Source of the DNA: Phytophthora sp. 'mugwort'
Taxonomy: Eukaryota; Oomycota; Peronosporomycetes; Peronosporales; Peronosporaceae
Assembly: GCA_033558025.1 (NCBI GenBank)
Contig: JAUCEF010000016.1
Coordinates: forward strand, 3,286,001 to 3,350,000
DNA length: 64,000 bases
Reading direction: 5' to 3'
The translations under genes were made by a program, and so were the position numbers. The number at the start of each line of letters is the position of its first letter. Within the stretch, counting starts at the first letter, position 1. This document shows, piece after piece, positions 11,001 through 21,505 of this stretch. The notes beneath the pieces are model-generated. The model had not been told where the DNA came from. It searched no databases and was given only the letters and a program-made list of their open reading frames with translations.

Positions 11001-12210
11001 GAGCGGAATGGTGTCGTCGACTTCGCGTGTGATCCTGGGTGAGATGGTGTCGACGACGACGGTGAAAAAGCTGGTGTGGCGCGACGTGGACTCGGAGGAG
11101 GAGTACGACTTACCTGCTGTGAAGCACCTGGTCGAGCAGGGCGAGGACGTGGAGCTGGCCGTGACGGGTGTGGCATTCGATTACCTGGTGTCCATGGGCG
11201 AGATCAAGGGGTTGCTGCTAAATATCCGTATTTTCAGCCGCATGACACCTGACGGCAAGGTGGAGTGTGTGAAGCTGCACATGGAGACGGGTGCGGTGAC
11301 TGGTATGTGCGGTGACGGTGGCAACGACTGTGGCGCTTTGCGTTTCGCGCACGCTGGCGTGGCTCTCAGTGACGCTGAAGCTTCCGTTGTGTCGCCATTC
11401 ACGAGCAAGTCCAAGACGATCCAGTCGGTGGTGGATCTGTGCCGGGAAGGACGCTGCAGTGTGGCTACATCGTTTGCATCCGTCAAGTTTCTCATTATGT
11501 ATGGCCTCATCGGGTCGGTGCTTCGGTTGTTCATGTACTACCACGCCATCAACCTGTCGCAGTGGTGCTGGATCTTGGTGGAAGGTTTCATGCTGGTAGG
11601 TTGCTCGTATGTCATCACGCTGTCGAAGCCGCTGGACGAACTGAAAAATATGCGTCCGACGTCCAGTTTGATCGGGCCTACCACGCTCGCATCCATTCTA
11701 GGACAAGAGGCCATCAACATCATTTACTTGTGCTTCAACATCCACATGCTGTCGAGCCAAGTCTGGTACTGCCCGTTCTCGCCAGACAACGTGGATGTTG
11801 CGAAGTGGTGGCTTATGTCGGACAACCATTTGGCGACGACACTCTTCTTCTCTGTCATCTTTCAGCAGCACATTTCAGCTTGGGTTTTCAGCTTTGGCTC
11901 GACTTATCGTCAACCAATTTGGAGAAACTACCTGCTGATGGCATTCTTCGCTGCAGTCGGGGCCCTCGACTTGTACATGCTTCTGGGCGAGCCTAGCATC
12001 GTGACCGACCGCTTCCGCATTTCCAGCGGCACGAATGTCGTCGGTCTGCCGGATATCCCCATGCCCATGAGTTTCCGCCTCAAATTGCTCGCCATGCTCC
12101 TGGGCAACATCTTCACCTGCATCCTGTTCGAGTACGTAGTTGTGCTCGGCTCCGTGCGCTCGTACTTCCGCAACAAGTACCACAAGGACCTGATCCCGAT
12201 GAAGAAGTAA
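8005..12210 (+). CDS. P5-type P-type ATPase, copy 1
   Basis: The uninterrupted frame encodes 1401 aa from the ATG at 8005; a TTG 12 nt upstream is not a likely start. Residues 1-24 form a signal peptide. About 170 residues follow with seven cysteines (AACPI, YCCEY, TICRV, LQCAD, ANCYS, DACTS) and N-glycosylation sequons, then a membrane segment near residue 200. The ATPase core shows LTGES (593-597), the M4 motif SPLLPVV (720-726), DKTGTLT with phosphorylated Asp763, TGDN (986-989) and GDGGND (1103-1108), plus six further C-terminal membrane spans. The sequence around DKTGTLT (RITLAGKVRIFCFDKTGTLT) resembles P5B (ATP13A-like) pumps, where the M4 motif is normally PPALP. P5B members are lysosomal or vacuolar polyamine/cation exporters; substrate and location here are inferred. 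A diverged paralogue lies at 23275. All catalytic motifs are intact. Confidence 0.93.
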   Translation: MPRWSSTLLSTLALATLAPTSVRAAAADQMDFAACPIRHTPEYYCCEYSESTKALYTKYNRPSGGDYESYYVNGWNKQRQVNFPYTMYHPNTQEFYYDDPSTICRVQAVADRETGELTEELQCADTNSSLAFASQDSTVFWTYAANVRNNNATFPIGANCYSLMLRDGSVDSDLRDACTSTSSAVEPRFTTFTETPLVIIYLLYLVFFVILGGWTAYKNVKQNTNQSVNEMNKNLIATPQTPSRAVAGNPHGRHTSVRASDTRMKIEAAEDILQTGFSYSYLGSFVFGCVVVASLALNVLLIIIICDYYGNFDPPLFDTTEDNALVFIVVWIITAVWFVVIVAMQDRIFNFFRLRVPLDKCEFVYMLKRDETEVLLADRSGISDFVAKVEGFFTSKGKISGYRTTVPVADVDGLRIVEFQHLRYVYEETEQRFVPGAVALGRTYDDMQQEASGLSDTEAKHRIHTVGSNSVDVEMPSLALSMAHEFFTLFYIYQIMCYYVWYYFTYWNMGIVMTVVVLGAAVVNIYTQRQIQSSIVKMTRYRTDVTVLRGGEWRVLSSPDLAPGDLVKVSENWVVPCDMAIVKGTTVCDESMLTGESMPVQKFPIPERSSEVYDPEKGSKKHTLFAGTRVLSSGRNEEILAIVQTTGAHTTKGQLIQSILFPIPMRFKYNEHLKVLIALLLIYAAIACVLVINFLMSNGKLSNRYAAFCYAIFVLSCVISPLLPVVITVGQVNASQRLEKLGVFSLNVQRITLAGKVRIFCFDKTGTLTKQGLDFLGVQPVKNRLFTPIVNDAKDAPSSEELLYALTTCHSVGSLEDRLVGNEVEVRMFTATGWELVEKEGEQPCVKSKVDLGLELEFVKRYDFDHHRMSMSVVVRNRKSGKYYVFCKGSYERMEQLSSSDSVPRDYKSVADRLAKDGCYVLGLSYRELPSDWTHEQVVKFANNRDAVDESLSLLGLILFRNELKDDTADAIEKLKAGDIRTVMITGDNAMCGCYIARQSGMVSSTSRVILGEMVSTTTVKKLVWRDVDSEEEYDLPAVKHLVEQGEDVELAVTGVAFDYLVSMGEIKGLLLNIRIFSRMTPDGKVECVKLHMETGAVTGMCGDGGNDCGALRFAHAGVALSDAEASVVSPFTSKSKTIQSVVDLCREGRCSVATSFASVKFLIMYGLIGSVLRLFMYYHAINLSQWCWILVEGFMLVGCSYVITLSKPLDELKNMRPTSSLIGPTTLASILGQEAINIIYLCFNIHMLSSQVWYCPFSPDNVDVAKWWLMSDNHLATTLFFSVIFQQHISAWVFSFGSTYRQPIWRNYLLMAFFAAVGALDLYMLLGEPSIVTDRFRISSGTNVVGLPDIPMPMSFRLKLLAMLLGNIFTCILFEYVVVLGSVRSYFRNKYHKDLIPMKK
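10234..11444 (+). other. Near-identical tract shared with copy 2 (gene-conversion candidate)
   Basis: This 1211-bp segment matches 25510-26720 with one difference seen by eye (G at 10441, A at 25717, a Gly/Arg change). The borders are sharp: sequence just outside on both sides is clearly diverged. The tract covers residues 744-1147, that is the phosphorylation and nucleotide-binding domains between M4 and M5. Confidence 0.85.
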
Positions 12211-12880
12211 GGACGACGGAGTGTCTATTGAGGGTCAGGATGGTGTACGTATTGTAGTGTCGGCAATGCCTGCAGGCGTTGCTCCTAGTCATTCAATCAA
12301 AGTTCCATTTTATTACTTGTACTACTGAAATAATTTGTTCTTGTTGTGAAGATGTGGGCTTAATTATTAAGATAGCTACACACAACGGGCTCCCCGACCT
12401 CTACCTCCACAGGATCCGAAAGAGTTGCAAGGGCCTCACCGACAGACTACTCACGTACGCGCCGCTAAAAAAAGGGACTCTGGCCGAAAAAAGACAGAGA
12501 ATAGTAGAGATGACCCGACTCATGCGATAGTTAACCACTTCGCGGTGCAAGGGCGCATTTTTCGCCTTTTAACGCTGTCACCAAAACACGGTGATAAATG
12601 GCCTTCTAATTTTGCGCCTTTTCCCGCTCTCGACCTACCGTGCAATATTACTACCAATCAGAGCAGTGACTGGAAAGGGCTGGGGGTATTTTGAATTCCC
12701 TTATCTTCGAGTGGTGTTTTATTGCCTCAATCACCGTAATCGGCCGCAGCCACACCGCCGCGTCATCGACAAAGTGTGGCATAAACGATGAACAACCAGG
12801 ATTGCCGTACAGCCAGTCGCATCACCATACAAAAAGTAAGACAAATGCACTCCACCCTGGTATCCGTTTCAGTATACCAA
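12211..12880. other. No gene seen
   Basis: 3' flank of copy 1. Short open frames between 12279 and 12790 have no recognisable content. Confidence 0.4.
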
Positions 12881-12891
12881 AATTAACAGAA

Positions 12892-14031
12892 ATGCGCACA
12901 AGTTTCACTGACAAGGAAGACAAGCTACTGGCGCAGATCGCGCTTCAGTTCGAGAGGGAGGGCCTGCGCATCACGTGGGCATATGTGGCCCATCAAATGA
13001 CCAAGCGTGCTGCGCGAGAGCTCCGTCTTCGGCTGGCTATCCGCAAGAGGACGTACGGGAAGTCGATTAGCGGCTTCCCGCCATGCTTCTTTAGTGGCCT
13101 GACTTCTAGGCAGATTCTAACTGCACAAAGGCTGCCGCCGCCACCACCCCGCGTTCCCCAGAGGCTTATAACGCCGACCCGTGAGCCGCCACCCCGCCTC
13201 GGTCGCACGTCCAATGCCGCTGCCCTGGGCTGCCTCACCGATGAGTCTGGGGGCCGTGTTGCCACCTCTACCTTCATCAAGTCCGCGAGCAGAGCCACCA
13301 CCAAGTCTTGGGCAGCGCCGACGACGCCGTCTACCTCGCCGCCGAGTTACGCAGTGCGTATGGAGGGCAGCGGGCGAGTGTCGACGTGGGTCTTATTGAA
13401 GTGGTCGATGGGGACGCTGGCGCCCCTTGCCAGCGTAGATTTATTCTCAACCCAGGCAAGCGGTGGAAGCTATAGCTTTCATTTTTGAAGGAATCAGTGC
13501 GCACGATGTTCGCCAGCAAGCCGGCCATACCTATGCTAATGCTGGTGAGGTGTTACCATCGGGCGTCTCAAAGATACTTGGAGCTGTTGGCCCGGTCGGA
13601 GGAGACGACGTTTTCCTCGACGTCGGAGCTGGTGTGGGCAACATTGTCGTCCAAGTTGCGCTTGCGACGTACGTTAGAACGTGCATTGGCATCGAGCTTC
13701 GAAAAGATCTGGCAGAGCTGTGTACAACAACAGCTCAAGAATCAACCGCTGCTTGTTAAGGTGTTCCTCAAGCAGGCAGATTTGTGAAGCTATCATTGGC
13801 TTTGCTAACATATTTCTATTTGAAGAAGATATAAAGTTGGTGGTTTCGCGAGAACTCAGCGCAATGCCAATGGCACGTGTCATTGTATCAACATCGCAAT
13901 TTTGTCCAAGACATCGCTCCACGTGCTCCGATCCCTATTGCACGTGCTGGAGTCTAGAGCGCCAAATAGAAGTACGTTGTAGCTGGAAGTCGACGTATCA
14001 TCCTATTTATATATACCGTAAGAAACGTTAG
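12892..14031 (+). pseudogene. Myb/SANT-like plus DOT1-like methyltransferase, frameshifted
   Basis: From the ATG at 12892 the frame reads MRTSFTDKEDKLLAQIALQF and then WAYVAHQMTKRAARELRLRL, a Myb/SANT-like helical DNA-binding segment. After a Pro-rich linker and a frame change comes VYLAAELRSAYGGQRASVDV. Another frame (13463-13759) carries the SAM-binding core: GEVLPSGVSKIL, DDVFLDVGAGVGNIVVQVAL (motif I) and GIELRKDLAELC. A third frame (13780-14031) gives FANIFLFEEDIKLVVSRELS, ARVIVSTSQF and VRCSWKSTYHPIYIYRKKR, matching the end of the DOT1 fold. DOT1 enzymes methylate histone H3 Lys79. At least three frame changes, not all at splice-like sites, make a pseudogene the simplest reading, though unrecognised introns could explain part. 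Confidence 0.6.
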
Positions 14032-14559
14032 ACCTACATTGTTCGTCTACCATACTTATCCGAAGACTCCGCTGTCAAGTGTACGAGAAGCCTCGCCAAG
14101 TGCTTGAGCGACACCACCATCAAGTCCGTCAGCTGTGTTGCCGCCACCACTAGCAGACTATCTGCCGCGAGTTGCCTCGCCGTCATCGCCGCTGAAGCCA
14201 AGTCTCCGAGCAGCGCCACCGCCGCCGCTAGCAGTCTCGCTGCCGAGTCTGCGGACCGTGTCAACGCCGTTATTAAAGCCATGATCCGTGCTGCTGACCG
14301 GTCGCAACGACGCAATTCTGGGAGCAGGACCGCTGCCAAATATGAACGACGCACCGCTTCCCCGCCCAAAAGCCTCAAGTCCAACCGGACCACCGCTACC
14401 GGGGCCACGATTCGTATCGCCGCCGAGACCAAGAGCGGTATCACTACCTAGTACATGTGCGGCAGGAGCACCAACGGCTCCGTCACCAAATTGGCGAGTG
14501 ACAGCAGGTCGCCGTACGACTTTACGTCTAGGCTCATTCATGTCTTTCAGCTTAGCGAG

Positions 14560-16437
14560 ATTGGAGTGGCGTCGCATGTTTCTTTTATCAGTAAATAGCT
14601 CATTGGGGTAGTAGAATTGATGGAATTTATCCCAGCAGGTTGTCGTCGTGAACGGACTCATCCACGGCTTGGCGGGATGGTCGTGTACAACCCGACACAG
14701 ACACACACCGTGTGTGAGGCAATAGTTTGTCACTTCGGTCGGACATCTCCCCTCCATCTACAAAAAAATACAGCGGCGGCGCTTCCTGCTCTTCTCCGCA
14801 TGAATTTGCCTAGACGACACTGATGTGCACGCAACCGTCGCAAGCACAGCATCTTTACCTGCAAGCCGCTGAGAGGAAGGCGTGCCCACCTGCTCCGCTT
14901 CACCACCATCAAGCATTTCACCACTGTAAAGCATGCGGCCGTCACTGGGGGCATTCCTCCATTTACCGTTCGAAAGTTCTCCTACCAGCTCCATCACAAA
15001 AGTTCGATGCTGATCACGAATCGTCGGCTCTGATTTTACCAACCGCCGCGTAAGATACGCGTTGGATCTCGCCACATCGATCAGCGCGAGGGTCAGCTTC
15101 TTATGCCAGCGTTTGTAGGAATGGCCGTCCGCAGTAGGGAATCGCCCTCGTATCTGGTCCAACATATCGACACCTTGCGTGTTGGTGTTGTACTGAGCGA
15201 CGCATTCGGGGGCTGGAAATGACTGCTTTTCGTTGCCAACCATGCGGACGACAGTAATATTGTAGAGTCACCATTGGAGACCAAATTGATGACATTTCCG
15301 TCGCACCACGACGCTGCCAGCATATTGTGGCCGTGCGAGATAGCCTGGCGATAATCTCCACGGGTACAGTCGTCCTTATGCAATATAGTGTGGGCTGGGT
15401 AGTGCTTGCTATTCGCTCGGAATGTGCCTCGACCATAGAGACCCTTCAGCCGTAACTCCTGAAGCAGTTGAACTGGGGTATAATAATTGTCCATGTTGAC
15501 AATGCGGTTTGTTCCAAACAGTGACCTCGTTACCTCTAACACGTGCTGTCGAATTTCGATACTTCCTCCAGCTCCTCTCTCAAATTTTGTGCGTCAACTT
15601 GATCAACTACACCACTCGGTCTGTCAAAAACGTCGCTCCGGTTGCAATGAAGCTTGTAGTTCAACGCATTCCACGTTGTAGAGCAGCACACCATGTACAG
15701 TCTGAAATGGTATTTTCCTGTCGGCTTCATAGGATTATACACAATCATGTGGCGGCCTTGGCGCGAGCGGCAGGCGACGCTGGCTTCGTCGAGAGTAACG
15801 TCCCGTCCCACGTGAATATACTGACCGCCAGTAATCTTTAGCAAGTTCAAGAGTGGTCGGATGGGAGCCGCCGCATCTTTTTCTGGCGTGTTTGGAGTAG
15901 CACTGAAGCTCAGACACCGACGCAGCAGCTTGAATCGAGACAGGATCATGATACCGTCGAGCGATGTGGTAACGCCACCGAAATTAGATCTTCGGCTTGT
16001 ACGCCCCAGTAATTAGCGTACTCGCCTTTGTCATTCATGGCCATGAAGAAGAGAAAGCCCAGAAAAATCATCAGCTCGTCGAGCGTGAACGACGTCGTCA
16101 TCCGTATGTTGTTCGCCACAGCGTACTTGTTGGTCTCATGCAGAACTTGGCGCCAAAAGTAGAGGGGTACGTATGCGAAGAAACTGGAGCTGGCGGAATG
16201 CTCGAACAAGTGCTTGAACTCAGGACGCAGGTACGTCTTGATCGATCCGTCACCATGCTGGTACAGGTATGAAGGCACTTTAACTTCACCTGACGGAACG
16301 AATCGCATGCTTCGAATGGCTTCAACTTCTGCAAGGCTGGTTGGGACTGAACCGCCTGAGGATGACCCTGAGCTCCTCGTGACTATGAGGAGGACTCGGA
16401 CAAGTTTCCCATGTCCTGACGAAATCTCGCTCGTCAA
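14560..16437 (-). pseudogene. piggyBac-type (DDE_Tnp_1_7) transposase, broken
   Basis: On the minus strand, in order: SLAEVEAIRSMRFVPSGEVK and FTLDELMIFLGFLFFMAMND (16437-15946); a second frame with FKLLRRCLSFSATPNTPEKD, DVTLDEASVACRSRQG and YNPMKPTGKYHFRLYMVC (15949-15536); a third with NRIVNMDNYYTPVQLLQELR (15542-15093); and a fourth with YNTNTQGVDMLDQIRGRF (15243-14758). The three catalytic aspartates of piggyBac (in TLDE, NMDNYY and VDMLD) are present. A stop near 14758 separates a Cys-rich tail (NYCLTHGVCLCRVVHD, TTTCWDKFHQFYYPNELF). Three frameshifts and one stop inactivate it. TTAA termini were not identified. Confidence 0.85.
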
Positions 16438-16539
16438 AGGGTCTGACGGCGACCCGAGTCAGTCGGACTCGCTTGGGTATCGTACCCCGCTGTCTAGCCA
16501 TAACGGCGACGATGGCGACACGCCGAAGACGCCCGAGCG

Positions 16540-18045
16540 TCAGGGGAGCCCGCACTCACCCAAGGTGACGAAGAGAAGCCTCGCTCTCCGGTCAAGAACT
16601 TGACGATCGCTGAGGTAACTGCCCCCGTCAAGGCTGCTAAGGCTGCAGCAGCCTCGGAAGTCAGCCGTAACGGCGAGTTGCTTCCAGTTCTCCGATCCCG
16701 AAGGGTATGGGACCATCAAGTTCACGAACAAGGGCCCCTGCAGCTCTTCTTTCGACTAGAAGGAAGAGGGCCAAGTCGACCGAGAGATCTCCAACGATCT
16801 CGACGGGCAGCAAACGTAGTACCAGGCTGCTCGTCATAAGGGAGTGCGGGCCCCGGCGACTCGGTGGCCTGTAAGGTATTCTTCACCTGTCCATGGCGGA
16901 CCGCCTTATGCTCCCGGGTACTTCCCTCCTGAGGAGTCTCACGTAGCCGACGCCTACACGGGTCAGCTGCAGCCGCCTCACGCGCTTCTTGGTGGGCGCT
17001 CTTCTCGGGGCGCTTATGAGCGCCATCTGGTGGTCAAGCAGCCCCTATTTCAGAACGTGAGTTTTGCTCGATGCGTGCTCCTGGCACCGCATAACATCCC
17101 ACTCAAGTTAACGAGCCGGCGAACGAAGACAGAGCTCCGGTCGAGACTACGACCTATGTGGGGCTATCCAGCCGTGATGCCCCCACACTGTGACTCTTTC
17201 CAAGAGGCAGAGGCCGTCTTTTGAAAATCGCCAACTATGCGCTTCTCACTAGGATAACTTGGAGTTCTCCGGCAGGATCTCACTTTGGAGGCCATCCTTG
17301 ACCTCCGAGATCAGCGAATTGAGTTTGCCTATGTAGTAAGTAAACGGCACCTCTCTTGAGAACTGCCGAAGCATTCCGCTTCTAGCGCTCATGATGAGCG
17401 CGGTTGTAGTCTTGGCTCTACTACCACACCCCGTTTGGGCAAGAAATCCCGAACTATTTACGAAGCCGCCGCCGATTCTGTTCCCAAATCGCGACAGCTT
17501 TCGGTCAGTCAGTCTGGAGCGGTTCGTACGGCTCCCCGGAGCACTCCTCCGAGTCCCCCTCCACTTCACCTGGAGCACACGCTCCACGTGGTAGTGGGTC
17601 TCCCCATTACGGTCAAGGAAAGGCGGTGGTGCCCTCGAACGAGTACGAGTATGAGGCGCCGCCCTTCCGGTCCAGCTCAGGACCTGGTGTGCCGCCTTCG
17701 ACTCCACCTCGGGTCGTTGAAGACACCGCTTTTCGTCGTCGAGTCCTTGCGCTTAAGATTGCGCTTGGACTTGGTGAAGGCGGGGCTGCTGCCGCCCAGG
17801 CCGGGAGCGCTGGAGTCCTTGGGCCGATTCGTGACGACGTGAATCGTCTGGCCGATGACTTGTCGGCCCTTGAAGGACGGGTCGACCGTCGTACGAATGA
17901 CGTGGACGAGATTTTCCAACGTCTGGATACCTTTTGGGCGTCCATGGACCGAGTCCAACGGGAGTTGTCTCTCGTTCGGGACCTCCTGCAGCCTGTTCCC
18001 CAGGCGGGAGCGACTCCTGCGTACTCCCAGCCGTATCACTATGGC
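16540..18045 (+). pseudogene. Retrotransposon gag-like ORF remnant, multiply frameshifted
   Basis: Successive frames on the plus strand give coherent hydrophilic text: KNLTIAEVTAPVKAAKAAAA near 16600, DPEGYGTIKFTNKGPCSSSF near 16700, GGPPYAPGYFPPEESHVADA near 16900, a Pro/Ser-rich stretch near 17500-17640 and PSNEYEYEAPPFRSSSGPG at 17630. The long frame 17626-18045 then carries a coiled coil (DDVNRLADDLSALEGRV ... RLDTFWASMDRVQRELSLVR). The composition fits a gag protein of an LTR element, but no zinc knuckle or protease was found. It abuts the oppositely oriented integrase remnant near 18046. There are at least five frame breaks. Confidence 0.4.
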
Positions 18046-20080
18046 TCATGTTCGGCTATGCAGCCGGGGACCCTTCGTTTGGAGCCCCTTCCGCGGTACC
18101 ACAACGGACCTGGGCTTTTGGCTCTGAGCGCGCTCAGAGAGAAGAGTCGCAGCCTCGCTTTGTAGAGATGGGGCCTGTGAGCCCTGCGGATCATGGTACC
18201 GCTTCAGACGGCCGACGTAGAACGTCGGGTGGGTCATCATCGATTTAGGCAGATCGATAGTGTATGCCGCACCATGTCTGGCCAGGACTGCGAAGGGTCC
18301 GATCAAGCGGTGTTTCAACTTGTTGCTCCCTACGGAACTTGCCGTGGCTAGTGGTAGGTTCCTTGTGTCTAGTAGGACTAATTCGCCCACATTAAACATG
18401 TTTAAGTTTCCTCTTCCTTTCTTGTCTGAGTACTCCTTTTGTTTGTCCTGTGGCCTGCCATGGCATCTCGGACACGGCTGATTACATTCACCCGGGTGTC
18501 TATAAAAGACTCCACTTGTTTCCGTAAGGAAACCGGCCTCATGTCCGAGACCCGGGGGGGGGAAGCGCTTTCAGAGCCTCTCCCCCACTTAGAACTGAAG
18601 ACGGGGTGCTGAGTCGTAAAGTGAGCGGTACCCATGGATGGCGTAAGCCATTCAGGTAGAACGGGGTATACCCAGTCGATGCGTGAACCGCATTGTTGAG
18701 GGCAAACTCAACTACTGGCAGGCGTTCTGACCAAATGCGAGGAGCCTCCGCACAGACACTGCGTAGAGTGTCCTCAAGCACTCGGTTGACACCCTCCGCC
18801 TGCCCATTGAGGATAATGGGCAGTGAACATGTGCAGCCTTGTTCCAAGTAGGTGGAACAGCGTTCGCCAGAACGCCGCGATAAACGGCGGGTCACTATCC
18901 GAGATAATTGTCACCGGCAGACCATGATGGCGGAAAACGCCATCCAGGAACAGCTTCTCAACCTGTTCCCCGGTCAGTGTGTCGTTAACAGGAGCAAAAC
19001 ACACCATCTTGCTCAGACGGCACACAAACATTAAGATGCCGGTGTTTCCATGGCAGTCGTCTGGAAGTCCGTAGACGACGTCAAGACTCATCGACTTCCA
19101 GCAGTCGGCTTGAACGGGCAGGCTTTGCAAAAGAGCCGACGTGTGCCCCGCGGGTTTAACACGCTGATATGTTTTCACATGTCTTTCACGTACTGTGCGA
19201 CCCACTTATACAAGTGGGTCCACCAAAATTACTGTGGGACCGGTTAGAAGGTCTTTTTGTGGTCCAAGCGACTGCTGGACGGCGCTTCATGCGCCTCCTG
19301 AAGGATATCAAACGTGAGATCCTCGTCGTTTGATACGACTACCCATGGGGCTTTACTAGGTAGTACAGCAGACCATTGTGCAACTGATATCGATGGATCC
19401 GGAGTCTCTGGCGTAGCGCTGAGCCAGTCGGCTTTGGCTTCCGTGCCAGCGGCCTGAGACCGTACCAGACGTGCCTGTGCTTCGTCGCCCCGATACGCCA
19501 AGCGTAGCTGATCGTATAGATCGGTCGTGGCACGACGGATATGCGCCAGCTTATAGTCCGGCCTGCGTGACAACGCATAGACAAGCGCGTTGAGCTTGCC
19601 AGGCTTGTACTCGACGCGGAAGTTATTCCGCGAAGACGGACAGCCGCCTCGCCATTCTTTGGGACAAATGGGGCAATTCCGTCGCTGTCTGCAAGGATGC
19701 GTGGTCGGTGTAGATCACAAAGGGCTGGGAGCCCAGAAGGTGCATCCGGAACTTGAGAAAGGCATACTCCATGGCAAGCAGCTCCTTGTCATGAACGGGG
19801 TAGTTCCTTTCGGCAGACTTGAGCTGCCTGGACTAAAACGAGATCACTCGTTCACGTCCGACAGCATCTTGCTGCAGCAATGCACATCCGATTGCATAAC
19901 CGGATGCATCAGGGCTCCCAGGCGAGCTACCGGTCGAGTCGTCCGACTCCGATGAGCTAGACGAGACTACGGGTGGACCTGTACTCGCGCGGGGTGCAGG
20001 AAGCGTCGACGAAGGCACGCTCGACGGCTGAGAAGACGCAGGGGCCCCAATGGCTGCGTTACGGGGCGAAGACATCCTAT
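18046..20080 (-). pseudogene. Ty3/gypsy polyprotein remnant (RNase H, integrase)
   Basis: Minus-strand frames in order: a Ser/Pro-rich gag-like start (MSSPRNAAIG) running directly into DASGYAIGCALLQQDAVG, the RNase H start (20080-19833); LSRRPDYKLAHIRR, the RNase H to integrase linker (19573); SLDVVYGLP and SKMVCFAPVNDTLTGEQVEK with TIISDSDPPF, the integrase D,D region (19205-18774); NGQAEGVNRVLEDTLRSVC and HASTGYTPFYLNGLRHP (18895-18539); and FNVGELVLLDTRNLPL with PTFYVGRLKRYHD (18399-18046), the integrase C-terminal barrel. The protease and reverse transcriptase are missing because of an internal deletion. Frameshifts separate every block. The 3' end is cut by the gag-like piece on the other strand. 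Confidence 0.82.
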
Positions 20081-20099
20081 CGAGAGACTGCACAGGGAG

Positions 20100-20700
20100 A
20101 AGCACAAACACAAGACTTATCCAAGCCCCCAAGAATCTGGCCACCAAAAGGCAGCGAGAGGCAAAAGGGTCGGACGAATAAAGGCAGCAACGTCACATCT
20201 CAGTGCGAGTTCTTTCGAGAGTGTTGACTCGCTGAAGGGACGCGACTTTATAGCCAATCTGCATACACTCACCCTCCCTCTGGCAAACCAGAGGGAGGAT
20301 GAGAAGCCACGAGGACGTGGATCTAGAGGAATACAAAATTAGTATAGTGAAACTAATATAAAGCAAACGTACGGCGGTTGAGGGGGCCACGTGGCCACCG
20401 TTCGCCCGAACTGCGGGGGACGGCTCACTCTGGTTCTAGCCGCCCTCCCAAAACTCACACGCTTTCAGATATAGCACTAGTCATTGGTGATTGGTTATGA
20501 AGTGCCGTGTGATGCGGCACGCGCTCTTAGGCAGTCGGAATGTGTAGTCGTAGTGATGATGCGGTCGTCCGTATCTGTAGCCGCGCCGTCGTTGTTGTTG
20601 ACGCGGCTGCCGGTGCAGTCGCTGTCGTCTGGTACAATACTCCACATACAACAAGATGGCTGAGGAATCAATCACTGTACTTAACGTCCAGCGTTCAGGT
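20100..20700 (-). other. Possible 5' LTR/leader of the gypsy remnant
   Basis: On the minus strand this non-coding stretch lies just upstream of the gag-like start and contains CTATAAAG at about 20247-20254, suited to an LTR promoter. The LTR ends and primer-binding site could not be fixed and there is no partner LTR in the window. Confidence 0.3.
20273..20298. repeat. Perfect inverted repeat, 11-bp stem
   Basis: CCTCCCTCTGG (20273-20283), loop CAAA, CCAGAGGGAGG (20288-20298). It sits about 20 nt from the TATA-like box of the putative LTR. Confidence 0.9.
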
Positions 20701-21220
20701 GCATCTGCCTGCTACTTAGGCTTCAGTGGCGGCATTCCTCCAAGGGGACGCCGACCTCTGGGTCGACCTCAACCCGGACAAGGAGGGAAAAGGCCCACCT
20801 GACGGTGGGCATTTTAGGACGATACTTATAACTATTGAACCCTCACGTGAAAACAAAATGTTAGACAGTAGCTACAACTCGGATACGAATGTATATGTAT
20901 ATTTTAAATGGCATTCAATGCGACTCTAATTTAAAAATATCACACGATTTTCGCGTACGTTCAGTCACGAACAACCAATTTATCTAATAACTCCCGTTAT
21001 CCTGTACGGTGTGTTTGGAAATCTTAATCCGAGAACTACGCATAAACAACAAATGCAATACGAATTATTTTAATTCATACAGTAACTCGGGTTGTTTTAT
21101 TGTAAGATGTAGGCTTCTTAGTTGCTAACAATACTACAGTAAGCGACTGTAAGGTACCGGGACCAGCTGACTCGCGACTTCAAGAGAGCAACACATTATA
21201 TATGAAGTTATCCATGAACA
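20701..21220. other. No gene seen
   Basis: Mostly AT-rich. A 7-bp-stem perfect hairpin (GCCCACC/GGTGGGC) lies at 20793-20810, next to a purine run. Confidence 0.4.
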
Positions 21221-21222
21221 TA

Positions 21223-21464
21223 CAGTGCGCGCCAAAAAATTAGGAACAAACTTTGCGGCGCGATATCTCGGCTTCCACTGAGCCGTTTGGCTTGCTGTTT
21301 AGATATGAGGTCGCTATTAGCAATAAAAAACGTTGGTTTAGGCTAACAACCTGAGTTTTGTAGTTGGTGATAGGGCTTCTATACAAAAGACCACAATCGA
21401 CACCGCGTCAGAATAATAAAAACATGGCAGACATACAAAATCCAATATTATTGGAATGATGGTC
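21223..21464 (+). repeat. Left 242-bp terminal inverted repeat
   Basis: Reverse complement of 22506-22747 with one mismatch (C in GACACCGCGTC here, T in the right copy read in the same orientation). Confidence 0.95.
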
Positions 21465-21505
21465 AAAATGGTTTGATGTGAGCTGACGCGTGTCAGTCGA
21501 GAATA

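Noticed and set aside
13900..14450. Ser/Ala-rich plus-strand frame 14104-14451 and its minus partner as genes
   Set aside because: Low-complexity frames open on both strands next to the piggyBac tail; no conserved content.
17540..17640. Minus-strand peptide resembling a chromodomain (YHVERVLQVKWRG)
   Set aside because: The plus strand here reads as coherent gag-like protein with a coiled coil just downstream, and the chromodomain-like text is short and lacks the rest of the fold, so it is most likely an antisense coincidence.
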